From the NCBI GenBank assembly GCA_937927515.1, contig CALBDO010000007.1, positions 1-58,313 on the forward strand: a stretch of DNA of 58,313 nt. Reading direction: 5' to 3'. Origin of the DNA: Candidatus Kapaibacterium sp. (GTDB taxonomy: Bacteria > Bacteroidota > Ignavibacteria > Kapaibacteriales > UBA2268). Every line of letters begins with the position of its first letter. Position 1 is the stretch's first letter. A program made the position numbers and the translations under genes. The notes beneath the pieces were generated by a model, which saw only the letters and a list, made by a program, of their open reading frames with translations, did not search any database and was not told where the DNA came from. Below are positions 50,402 to 58,313 of the stretch, piece by piece.

Positions 50402-51609
50402 TGTAATTTTACGTATATCCTACCAATTATTGGGTCAGTTTTGGCTATGGTTTGAATTCTTTCAACAGTTTCAGGAGTTAGTAAAGTTCCTGCAGAAGCA
50501 ATTTTAAAGCCAGAGTCAGTTACGATATTTCTTGCCAGAGTCATACCTTCTTTGAGTTCTTCTAATTCTATCGAGCGTTCCGTAGGTACTTTTAACTTTG
50601 AAGCTCGATATGCCAAGTACTGGTCCAGAAGGACAACTAGTTTGAAATCATAAATTCTTCTAGATTCTGCCTCGAGCATAGCCACGATTTTGTTTGTTTC
50701 GTACTTCTTTTGTTGATAATAATCGTCGTAGTCAATTACAACACGGAGTAAACGAGAAGCTAGGGGTATATTGCTTTTTTCAAGTTTGTCTGGGAGTCCA
50801 CTACCATCATAGTTTTCATAAATATGAATGATTACATTTGCAACATCATCGTACGCACGGAAAAAAGATAAGAGTTCTTTAGCAAAAATTGGGATTTTTT
50901 CCATTTTTTCATTTTTTAGGTACCCGTTTTGAGTTGGTATCTCACTTATATTTCTCTCAGCAAGTTGAAGTCTACCTATGAAGCAAAGTTTCGATGCTTC
51001 TTTTAAAAGGTATTTAAGATTTTCGTCCTCTGGGTCGTACTCATTGGCTATCCATAGAGCTATTTCAGTGATGCGGTTGATTCGTTCAGCTCCATCTGGA
51101 ATTTTTAGGCATTCAAATAAGTATAACATATCACGCATTCGGAGTGTATCTTTACGGAGTTCTTCCTTTAGTTCCTCTATTGTTTTGTTGCGCATCTGTA
51201 TTGTCTTGTACAAGTGCATTATTCTGAAAGCATTTTGAAATTTTGCAATTACTTCATCAATGAGAAAAGGTTTATTGATAAAATCGTCTGCACCAACTTG
51301 AAGTGCTTTAAAGTTCAATTCTGCATTGGAGTTGGAAGTTATGAAAATTATAAAAATATTCCTTATGTTAGGATTATTTGATTCACGGATATTTTTTACA
51401 AGTTGTTCCGTATGGAATTGGTCTTCAAGGTAATTTGCAACGATAATCATTAAGTCTTCATACTTTTGCACTAAGTCCCAGCATTCGATGCCATTTTCTG
51501 TTGTGAAAATAGGAGATTTTTTGAAAATTCGTTCTATGACTTTTTTCAAGGAATTCCTTGTAGATTCGTTTTTTTCAACTAAACAAAATGGGATGAATAT
51601 TTCTTCCAT
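50398..51609 (-). CDS. Response regulator with degenerate receiver and HD-GYP domains
   Basis: A 403-residue protein. The receiver domain (about residues 7-130) keeps the conserved Lys (DFINKPF) but lacks the phosphorylated Asp: the usual LIILD becomes MIIVANYLEDQ. The acidic pair at the N-terminus is EK (LVEKNES). A coiled linker (about 130-160) leads to an HD-GYP-like domain (about 175-330) in which HD is CF (SKLCFIGRLQL), the HHE is IYE (IHIYENYDGSGLP) and GYP is GLP. So both phosphorylation and c-di-GMP hydrolysis look lost. A C-terminal module (LKEGMTLARNIVTDSGFKIA) is the usual HD-GYP appendix. It begins directly after the clpB-like stop with no spacer. Confidence 0.8.
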   Translation of the reverse strand: MEEIFIPFCLVEKNESTRNSLKKVIERIFKKSPIFTTENGIECWDLVQKYEDLMIIVANYLEDQFHTEQLVKNIRESNNPNIRNIFIIFITSNSNAELNFKALQVGADDFINKPFLIDEVIAKFQNAFRIMHLYKTIQMRNKTIEELKEELRKDTLRMRDMLYLFECLKIPDGAERINRITEIALWIANEYDPEDENLKYLLKEASKLCFIGRLQLAERNISEIPTQNGYLKNEKMEKIPIFAKELLSFFRAYDDVANVIIHIYENYDGSGLPDKLEKSNIPLASRLLRVVIDYDDYYQQKKYETNKIVAMLEAESRRIYDFKLVVLLDQYLAYRASKLKVPTERSIELEELKEGMTLARNIVTDSGFKIASAGTLLTPETVERIQTIAKTDPIIGRIYVKLQ

Positions 51610-52932
51610 CTAAATTTCAACACCTTTGTGTTTTAGTTCTCGTATGAGAGCTTCGCGCTCAATTTCAAGTTGGCGTATTTTACGTTCTATTGTATCTAAT
51701 TCTTCTGGCAAAGATTCTATTTCTAATTTAATTTTGCTTGCAGCTTCGTCGATTAAATCGATAGCTTTATCTGGGAGAAATCTGTCGGTGATGTATCGAT
51801 GGGAGAGTTCGGCGGCAGCAACAATAGCTGAGTCGGAAATTTTTACACCGTGGTGTACTTCATATTTCTCTTTTAATCCACGAAGGATAGAAATTGTTTC
51901 TTCAACTGTTGGTTCATCAACAAAGACCTTTTGGAATCTTCTTTCCAAAGCTGGGTCTTTTTCGATGTATTTTTGATACTCGTCGAGCGTGGTAGCCCCA
52001 ATGCAGCGAAGTTCTCCACGTGCAAGGGCTGGTTTTAATATATTCGCAGCGTCCATACTGCCTTGTGTGGCACCTGCACCGATAAGAGTGTGTATTTCAT
52101 CGATAAAAAGGATAATTTGACCATCCGATTCGGTAACTTCTTTGATAACAGCTTTTAACCTTTCTTCAAATTGGCCACGAAATTGTGTTCCAGCAACCAA
52201 CGCCCCCATATCAAGCATAACAACAATTTTATTTCTGAGATTTTCGGGTACATCCCCCGAAACTATCATCTGTGCAATTCCTTCGACGATTGCTGTTTTT
52301 CCAACACCGGGTTCGCCAATAAGTACTGGATTGTTTTTTGTTCTACGAGAAAGCACTTGAAGAACACGACGAATTTCGTCCTCTCGCCCGATGACTGGGT
52401 CGAGCTTTCCTTCGCGTACCTCGTCGTTTAAAATTCGACCATACTTGCGCAAAGCTTGGTACTTTTCTTCTGGACTTTGGTCTATAACTCGATGTCCACC
52501 CCTTATTTCTTTTAGGGTTTTTAAAATATCTTCTTTGGTAACATTTAAGCTTTTAAGCAAATCGGCAACATTGGAACGGACGGATGTTAAGGCTAGTAAC
52601 AAATGTTCGACACTTATATACTCGTCGTGCATTTGCTTTGCTTCCTTGAAGGCGCTGTCGAACACTTCGTTTAAAGATGGGCTAAGGTATAAATTACCAC
52701 CATATCCCGTAACTTTTGGTAAACCCTCTAACAATTCATTGACCTTTATTTTTAGTCTTGGAACGTTTACTTCGAGTTTCTTAAGTATTTCTACTACAAT
52801 TCCATCTTCATCCTGAATTAATGCTGCGAAAACGTGTATTGGTTCGAGGGTTTGGTTATTGTAGTTTAGTGCAATTTCTTGTGCAGTTTGTATCGCTTCT
52901 TGCGACCTTAGAGTAAATTTTTGTAGATTCAT
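51610..52932 (-). CDS. ClpB-like protein lacking the second ATPase domain
   Basis: A 440-residue protein matching only the first half of ClpB (about 860 residues). It has both Clp N-terminal repeats ([10 protein letters not shown]-type opening [26 protein letters not shown]), a complete first AAA+ domain (Walker [14 protein letters not shown] near residue 208, Walker [11 protein letters not shown] near 280, arginine finger [10 protein letters not shown]), and the first helix of the middle coiled coil ([20 protein letters not shown]) where it stops. The second ATPase domain is absent, not frameshifted: the next gene's ATG follows the TAG at once. First gene of the operon, divergent from porX over 120 bases. 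Confidence 0.85.
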   Translation of the reverse strand: MNLQKFTLRSQEAIQTAQEIALNYNNQTLEPIHVFAALIQDEDGIVVEILKKLEVNVPRLKIKVNELLEGLPKVTGYGGNLYLSPSLNEVFDSAFKEAKQMHDEYISVEHLLLALTSVRSNVADLLKSLNVTKEDILKTLKEIRGGHRVIDQSPEEKYQALRKYGRILNDEVREGKLDPVIGREDEIRRVLQVLSRRTKNNPVLIGEPGVGKTAIVEGIAQMIVSGDVPENLRNKIVVMLDMGALVAGTQFRGQFEERLKAVIKEVTESDGQIILFIDEIHTLIGAGATQGSMDAANILKPALARGELRCIGATTLDEYQKYIEKDPALERRFQKVFVDEPTVEETISILRGLKEKYEVHHGVKISDSAIVAAAELSHRYITDRFLPDKAIDLIDEAASKIKLEIESLPEELDTIERKIRQLEIEREALIRELKHKGVEI

Positions 52933-52956
52933 ACTCTCTTTTCAACATTGTGAATA

Positions 52957-52971
52957 ATTGTTTCTAACAAT
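52957..52971. promoter_or_regulatory. Small inverted repeat between clpB-like gene and porX
   Basis: ATTGTT and AACAAT, perfect inverted repeats six bases long separated by TCT, lie about 25 bases upstream of the clpB-like start and 80 before porX. It could be an operator or a leader hairpin. AT-rich DNA makes such repeats by chance, so I hold this loosely. Confidence 0.3.
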
Positions 52972-53052
52972 ATTTTATCTTAAAAATATTCTTTTAGTAT
53001 TGCAAGTTAGTAAAAAAAATTAAAACATAGACTCATATAATTAGGTTCTTTT

Positions 53053-54633
53053 ATGGAAAAGACAAAAAGTCGCATTTTATGGATAGACGATGAGATTGAA
53101 TTGCTGCGCCCTCATTTGATTTTACTCAATCAAAAAGGCTATCAAGTCGAAACGGCAAACAGTGGAGAAGATGGCATAGAGCTAGTAAAAAGGAACTTTT
53201 ATGATTTGATTTTTCTCGACGAGATGATGCTTGGGATAAGTGGTCTAGAAACACTGACTAAAATAAAGGAGATTAATCCTTATTTGCCGGTCGTAATGAT
53301 AACCAAAAATGAAGCCGAAACATTAATGGAAGAAGCTATCGGAAGAAAAATTGATGGTTATCTAACAAAGCCAGTTAATCCGACGCAAATTCTTGCTATT
53401 TGTAAAAGATTCTTGGAATCGGAAAGAATAAATCAGGAAAAGTTAATTCAAAATTTCTTGCTAGACACGACATCAATTAGAAATAAACTAAATGAAATAA
53501 TACATTTTGATGATTGGGTTAATATTTATTTCAAATTGGTGACTTGGTCGATGGATTTAGATAAGTATCCACAATTGGGACTTACTGATACTTTGAGGGA
53601 TTTATTTAGGGAAGCCAATACTGTCTTTTCAAATTATATTGAAAAAAATTATAAAGAATTAATTAATAAAGAGATTAAGTTTTCTAATCCTATTTTATCG
53701 CCCGAAATAGTTGAAAGATATGTGATACCCCTCATAGATGGTAGGACTTCATTGTTTTTCTTCGTTATAGATTGTTTAAGACTTGACCAATGGCTGGTGA
53801 TGGAAGAGGTCTTACAGCAGTTTTTTAAAATTCAAAGAGAATACTATCTTTCTATACTCCCAACAGCCACACCCTATGCAAGAAATTCAATTTTTGCAGG
53901 ATTATTTCCATATGATATTCAAAAACACTATCCGCAATTTTGGGTTGGAGAGTTAAATACAGAGGACCACAAGCAGAATGCATTTGAAAAGGATTTACTC
54001 GTTGAACAACTTAATAGAAAAAAAATAAAACTGGATATTCCATTAACATATATAAAAATACACGAGACGGAATTTGGTAAAAAAATTGAGAATGAAATAC
54101 ACAAATATGTACAAAATCGGCTTACAGCAATAGTTGTAAATTCAGTGGATATGATTGCCCATTCTCGCTCAGATTTTGCCATTTTAAAAGAAATTGCGCC
54201 AAATGAATCTGCTTATCGCTCTTTGACTCGTTCTTGGTTCAATCATTCAAGTCTTTTGGGGATGATGCAGACTTTGTCTAAATTTCCTAACGTTAAGCTA
54301 ATTTTAACGACAGACCACGGTGCAATTAGGTGTATGCGTGGAGTAAAGGTTTTGGGCGATAGAGAAACCTCTACATCTCTTAGGTATAAGTTTGGGAAAA
54401 ATGTAAAGTGCGACCCCAGATATGCTATGCAAGTTCAAGATTTAACTGAATTGAAGCTTCCGAGAATATCGATTACCGTTAACAATATTATTGCAAAAGA
54501 AGATTACTATTTTGTTTATCCAACGGACTTCCATTATTATTTGCAAAGATACAAGGATAGCATTCAGCATGGTGGTATATCGATGGAAGAGATGATAATA
54601 CCAGTTGTTACATTGGAACCAATGAATTTTTAA
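53053..54633 (+). CDS. porX: T9SS response regulator PorX (receiver + PglZ)
   Basis: A 526-residue two-domain regulator. Residues 1-125 form a receiver with an intact acidic pair (LWIDDEIEL), phosphorylated Asp in DLIFLDEMMLG, Thr in MITKNEAE and Lys in YLTKPVNP. After helical linkers, the C-terminal PglZ/alkaline-phosphatase-like domain (about 220-526) has metal-site motifs FFVIDCLRLDQW, ILPTATPYARNS, LTTDHGAIR and QHGGISMEEMIIPVVTL. In Porphyromonas, PorX is activated by PorY and links to T9SS gene expression and SigP. No porY is in the window. It is divergent from the clpB-like operon, and its receiver is intact unlike that operon's. Confidence 0.93.
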   Translation: MEKTKSRILWIDDEIELLRPHLILLNQKGYQVETANSGEDGIELVKRNFYDLIFLDEMMLGISGLETLTKIKEINPYLPVVMITKNEAETLMEEAIGRKIDGYLTKPVNPTQILAICKRFLESERINQEKLIQNFLLDTTSIRNKLNEIIHFDDWVNIYFKLVTWSMDLDKYPQLGLTDTLRDLFREANTVFSNYIEKNYKELINKEIKFSNPILSPEIVERYVIPLIDGRTSLFFFVIDCLRLDQWLVMEEVLQQFFKIQREYYLSILPTATPYARNSIFAGLFPYDIQKHYPQFWVGELNTEDHKQNAFEKDLLVEQLNRKKIKLDIPLTYIKIHETEFGKKIENEIHKYVQNRLTAIVVNSVDMIAHSRSDFAILKEIAPNESAYRSLTRSWFNHSSLLGMMQTLSKFPNVKLILTTDHGAIRCMRGVKVLGDRETSTSLRYKFGKNVKCDPRYAMQVQDLTELKLPRISITVNNIIAKEDYYFVYPTDFHYYLQRYKDSIQHGGISMEEMIIPVVTLEPMNF

Positions 54634-54649
54634 ATTTCGTAAAATTTGT

Positions 54650-54657
54650 TAATTTTG
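54650..54657 (+). promoter_or_regulatory. -7 element of tRNA-Ala
   Basis: TAATTTTG ends seven bases before the tRNA and is identical to the -7 box of tRNA-Pro in this window. At the expected -33 position there is TTTT (54627-54630), one base off TTTG at the same 19-base spacing. Confidence 0.6.
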
Positions 54658-54664
54658 TGCATGT

Positions 54665-55411
<747 letters not shown>

Positions 55412-55763
55412 CTAAACAAAACCACCGATACTAATAAAAATGTAAAATTACAAAGCAAATGAGATTAAAATTTAAAACCATATATAAATTTGAATCTGTG
55501 ATTGATTATCAGATGTCCACTGTGGTAAAAACACTTAACTTGAGTTTTTCCATTGCAGACCATCAGCAATCTAAATAACTGTATTAATCAAAATTCACTA
55601 TAGTCTTGCCTTGTGGCCTTCTTAAAAGGTTCGAACTTCGATTGCCTAATTTAAGATTTGAAAATACTTTATTGAGTGCTAAAAGTTTAAAAAGGTGCAT
55701 TTAAAAAGTTATTTGGCAATAAAAATTGTCAGTGAAATTTTCCTTAAAAATCTTAGTTAAATT
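55412..55763. other. Gap of 352 bases without a recognised gene
   Basis: No coding frame or tRNA is seen. Weak pairing exists between AAAAAC and GTTTTT around 55526-55548, flanked by GATG and CATC, but no clear terminator or riboswitch core. It could hold the 3' end of the priA transcript and the thiN promoter; a small RNA is not excluded. Confidence 0.4.
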
Positions 55764-56366
55764 TCATTGACATTCGAAAGACTGAATAAGGGTAGTACTT
55801 GTTGAAATGGTTTTATAAAGTTCGAAATAATATCTTGCTTTATCCATTTCGTTTTTCCTGCAGTAGATTTCGCTTAATTTAAGAATAACAATTGCCTTTA
55901 TTTCAGTTTGTAATTCATCACAATAGAAGAGTTCGGTTAATTCATCTAAGGCTTGTTCATATTGGTTCATTTGATATAAGCATTCTGCGACGTAAGTTCG
56001 AGCCAGCCAATAAAAGTAATCTTTCTTTTGTGAACGATTGATGTATGAAATAAAACTCTGCAATGCATTTCTGTACTCTCCGCCCGATAAAAGTTCCTTG
56101 CCTCGACTTATTTCGGTCGGTATTATTTGGATATTTGTTAGTTCAATTTCGATTGTATCGTAATACCTGGTCAAAGTTGGAGGTGAAGTAATTTCTGGGG
56201 GTGTTTGGTCGATAACAATTTCTGGTTGTGTCGTATTTTCGTTGTTGTTTATTGTTGAGAGATTTGATTTAGGTATTTTTAGATTATAACGTGTTTGCAC
56301 ATTTGTTGTACAGCTTTGTATCGAGATGATTAGAAAACCGAAAAATATTAAAAAATAAACTTTCAT
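55764..56366 (-). CDS. TPR-like lipoprotein
   Basis: A 200-residue lipoprotein: leader MKVYFLIFFGFLIIS with lipobox Cys in SIQSCTTN, a low-complexity Asn/Thr/Pro linker (about 25-65), then two or three TPR-like helical pairs (ISRGKELLSGGEYRNALQSF; YEQALDELTELFYC; EMDKARYYFELYKT). It looks like small YbgF/BamD-like scaffolds, but it is too short to name. It lies 20 bases after priA and is probably co-transcribed. Confidence 0.75.
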   Translation of the reverse strand: MKVYFLIFFGFLIISIQSCTTNVQTRYNLKIPKSNLSTINNNENTTQPEIVIDQTPPEITSPPTLTRYYDTIEIELTNIQIIPTEISRGKELLSGGEYRNALQSFISYINRSQKKDYFYWLARTYVAECLYQMNQYEQALDELTELFYCDELQTEIKAIVILKLSEIYCRKNEMDKARYYFELYKTISTSTTLIQSFECQ

Positions 56367-56386
56367 ACCCTCAAAGTTAACAAAAA

Positions 56387-58313
56387 CTACAATAATGAGA
56401 ACTGGGTATCAACATCAATAATCAATTTTGCTTTTTTTGATGAAAATTTCCTGGCAAAATTATAGTTTAATGCCTTAAGCATCTTACTTGTGTACTTAGA
56501 ATTCGGGTCTTTCTGTCGATTGATTTTTAATAGAAAAACTTTTCTTTTCCAACCCCTTATTTTGGGTATGATTGGTGTAACTGGCCCCAAAACAATTGCA
56601 TTATTTATTTCTTGGATATTGTTTTTTACGAAAGGTATCATTTCATCAATATTTTCTTCGTTTTGGTATTGTAATTCAATTGATATCAAACGAAAAAAAG
56701 GGGGATATTGTAAGGTCTTTCTATAATGTATTTCGTAATTAAAAAATGAAAGAAAGTCGTTTTTAACAAAGGATTCAATTGCATAGTTTTTTGTATTTGT
56801 TGTTTGAATGATAACCTCTCCGGGGTAGAGCGAGCGACGGCCGGCGCGTCCTGCAACTTGGGTGAAAAGCTGGAATGCACGTTCATTTGCGCAGAAATCT
56901 GGAACACTAAGCTGAAGGTCTGCATTAATAATTCCTACAAGTGTTACTCTTTCGAAATCTATACCTTTGGCAATCAGTTGTGTACCAACTAGAATGTCTA
57001 TCTCGCCATTGTAAAATTTTTGCAAGATTTGATTTTTTTCTGGATTTCTCTGTACCACGTCCAAATCAAATCTTTCCACTTTCGGATGGTAATTGAACTC
57101 TTCGAGTATTTTGGTGAGTTCCTCTTCTATCCGTTGTGTGCCGTAACCAAGTATTAGCATTGGGGTTTTACCACATTTTGGACAGGTAGTTTCGTATTTC
57201 TTTTCATATCCACAATAATGGCATTTCAATTTTTGTTCTTTTTTGTGGAAAGTCAAAGACACCTCGCATTCTGGGCATTTTGGAATGTAACCGCAGTATT
57301 TACATTCCAAGAGCAAACCAAATCCCCTTCTATTCTGGAAAAGAATAACACCTTCACTTTTGTTAATGCGTTCAATAATTTTATGAATCAAAGTATCTGA
57401 AAATTGGCCAAAAGTTTTTTTCTTTGCCCTCTTTTCAAGCATATCAACAAGAATGATATCTGGTAATTTAGCACAGTCGGCTCTTTCGTCGATTCGTAAA
57501 AGAGTATGTTTCCCTTGGATGGCAGCATAGTAAGAATTTATTGATGGAGTTGCGGTTCCTAATATTACCACACAGTTTTCTATTTTTCCTCTAACCAAGG
57601 CTAAGTCTCTTGCATTGTATCTTGGAGTTTGGTCCTCTTGTTTGTAAGATGGTTCATGTTCCTCATCGACAATGATAAGGCCAAGATTGCTTGCTGGTGC
57701 AAAGACGGCGGAGCGTGCACCAATGATTATTTTTTTATCTCCATTTAAGATTGAAAGCCATTGGCGAAGGCGTTCCGTATTGGAAAGTCTTGAATGTAGC
57801 ACTGCAATTTGATTTGGAAATGCATTGTCAAATCGCTCAATTAGCTGGGGCGTCAAAGAGATTTCTGGGACGAGAATGATGGCGGATTTGTTTTTTTCTA
57901 TGCATTTTTTTATACTGTGTAAATATATCAGAGTTTTACCACTTCCTGTTACTCCGTAAAGTAAAAATGATTTGAATGCCGAGCGGTCAATTGCTTCCGA
58001 TATTCCTTCGAACGCTTTCTCCTGTTGTTTATTTAGTGGCAATAACAATTCATTTGGAAAATTGTAGTGTTTTTGATACTCGAAGTTTATATCTGTGTTA
58101 TCAATTTCCTTGATTTCGATAAAATTTGTTTGCTCTATTTCCCTTAGATATTTTTTAACGTTGAGCCTCGGAAATTCTTTCTTAATCGCAGCCAAGTCGA
58201 TGAATTCGAGATTTTTTTTATTTTGTTCATACAGGAAGTTTAAGATTTCCACTAAGTTTTTTTTCTTTTTGACAGCTTCGAGTAAATCTGCAAATTTTTC
58301 TTCATCTAAAAAA
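56387..58313 (-). CDS. priA: Primosomal replication protein N' (PriA helicase), partial
   Basis: The frame is open to the right edge of the window: upstream of the GTG at 58252, about 20 more codons (FLDEEKFADLLEAVKKKK) run off at 58313, so the N-terminal DNA-binding part is missing from view and 58252 is not the true start. The helicase core shows Walker A (GVTGSGKTLIYLHS), DEEH (IIVDEEHEPSYKQ), and the zinc-binding region with CKYCGYIPKCPECE and CHYCGYEK. QVAGRAGR is motif VI. PriA restarts stalled forks. Confidence 0.96.
   Translation of the reverse strand, partial: FLDEEKFADLLEAVKKKKNLVEILNFLYEQNKKNLEFIDLAAIKKEFPRLNVKKYLREIEQTNFIEIKEIDNTDINFEYQKHYNFPNELLLPLNKQQEKAFEGISEAIDRSAFKSFLLYGVTGSGKTLIYLHSIKKCIEKNKSAIILVPEISLTPQLIERFDNAFPNQIAVLHSRLSNTERLRQWLSILNGDKKIIIGARSAVFAPASNLGLIIVDEEHEPSYKQEDQTPRYNARDLALVRGKIENCVVILGTATPSINSYYAAIQGKHTLLRIDERADCAKLPDIILVDMLEKRAKKKTFGQFSDTLIHKIIERINKSEGVILFQNRRGFGLLLECKYCGYIPKCPECEVSLTFHKKEQKLKCHYCGYEKKYETTCPKCGKTPMLILGYGTQRIEEELTKILEEFNYHPKVERFDLDVVQRNPEKNQILQKFYNGEIDILVGTQLIAKGIDFERVTLVGIINADLQLSVPDFCANERAFQLFTQVAGRAGRRSLYPGEVIIQTTNTKNYAIESFVKNDFLSFFNYEIHYRKTLQYPPFFRLISIELQYQNEENIDEMIPFVKNNIQEINNAIVLGPVTPIIPKIRGWKRKVFLLKINRQKDPNSKYTSKMLKALNYNFARKFSSKKAKLIIDVDTQFSLL

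Noticed and set aside
52142-52816. Plus-strand open frames opposite the clpB-like gene
   Set aside because: They are antisense shadows of a strongly conserved AAA+ coding sequence and show no family motif or ribosome site.
55526-55560. Possible hairpin as terminator or riboswitch in the thiN leader
   Set aside because: Pairing is only about six bases with an 11-base loop, no U tract, and no TPP-riboswitch core (the expected CTGAGA element is not seen).
58252-58252. GTG as the start of priA
   Set aside because: The reading frame stays open to the window edge and PriA needs about 100-150 more residues at its N-terminus, so the gene is cut by the window.

Overview
The window is AT-rich, densely coded DNA with no phage, insertion sequence, CRISPR array or rRNA operon that I can see. 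It looks like the chromosome of a Gram-negative member of the Bacteroidota/FCB assemblage, probably a deep lineage near Ignavibacteria/Kapabacteria (the placement is inference). The evidence is: three type IX secretion (T9SS) components (PorU, PorV, PorX); secreted proteins with T9SS-like C-terminal domains; a succinate dehydrogenase with one five-helix cytochrome b subunit; an SDR-type threonine dehydrogenase; and a tRNA promoter of the Bacteroidota form TTTG-N19-TAnnTTTG.

Layout. 0.3-3.7 kb: tdh, recF and dnaN on the minus strand. 3.8-6.6 kb, plus strand: phosphatidylethanolamine synthesis (psd, pssA), purS-purQ and two Tat translocase subunits. 6.6-11.3 kb, minus: a lamin-tail secreted protein, free-methionine-sulfoxide reductase, a CHAD protein and an Ig-like lipoprotein. 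11.4-19.2 kb, plus: an aldehyde dehydrogenase, an S41-like protein without its catalytic serine, a heavy-metal-binding protein, two family 9 glycosyltransferases and a porin. 19.3-24.4 kb, minus: porU-porV. 24.6-30.1 kb, plus: leuS and a PD40/double-OmpA protein. 30.1-31.4 kb, minus: yebC-ruvC. Then tRNA-Pro(GGG) and a 1878-residue T9SS-type surface protein. 37.3-45.6 kb, minus: sucD-ndk-nudix-unknown, udg-ddl and sdhCAB.

45.7-54.6 kb is the most unusual region. Six minus-strand genes are joined start-to-stop: a ClpB that ends in its middle domain, a response regulator with degenerate receiver and HD-GYP domains, an FlbD/SwrD-like small protein, an outer-membrane barrel, an RsbW-like kinase and a membrane-anchored P-loop ATPase. 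porX is divergent from this operon. I propose it as an undescribed envelope-associated signalling or assembly module, possibly tied to T9SS. Its function is not shown by the sequence.

54.6-58.3 kb: tRNA-Ala(CGC), thiN overlapping it on the opposite strand, a gap without a gene, a TPR-like lipoprotein, and priA running off the right edge.

The core genes serve replication and repair (dnaN, recF, ruvC, priA, udg), translation (leuS, yebC, tRNAs), the TCA cycle (sucD, sdhCAB), nucleotide synthesis (purS, purQ, ndk) and envelope building (psd, pssA, ddl, GT9s). Around them is a secretion theme: Tat, PorU/PorV, PorX and likely cargo.
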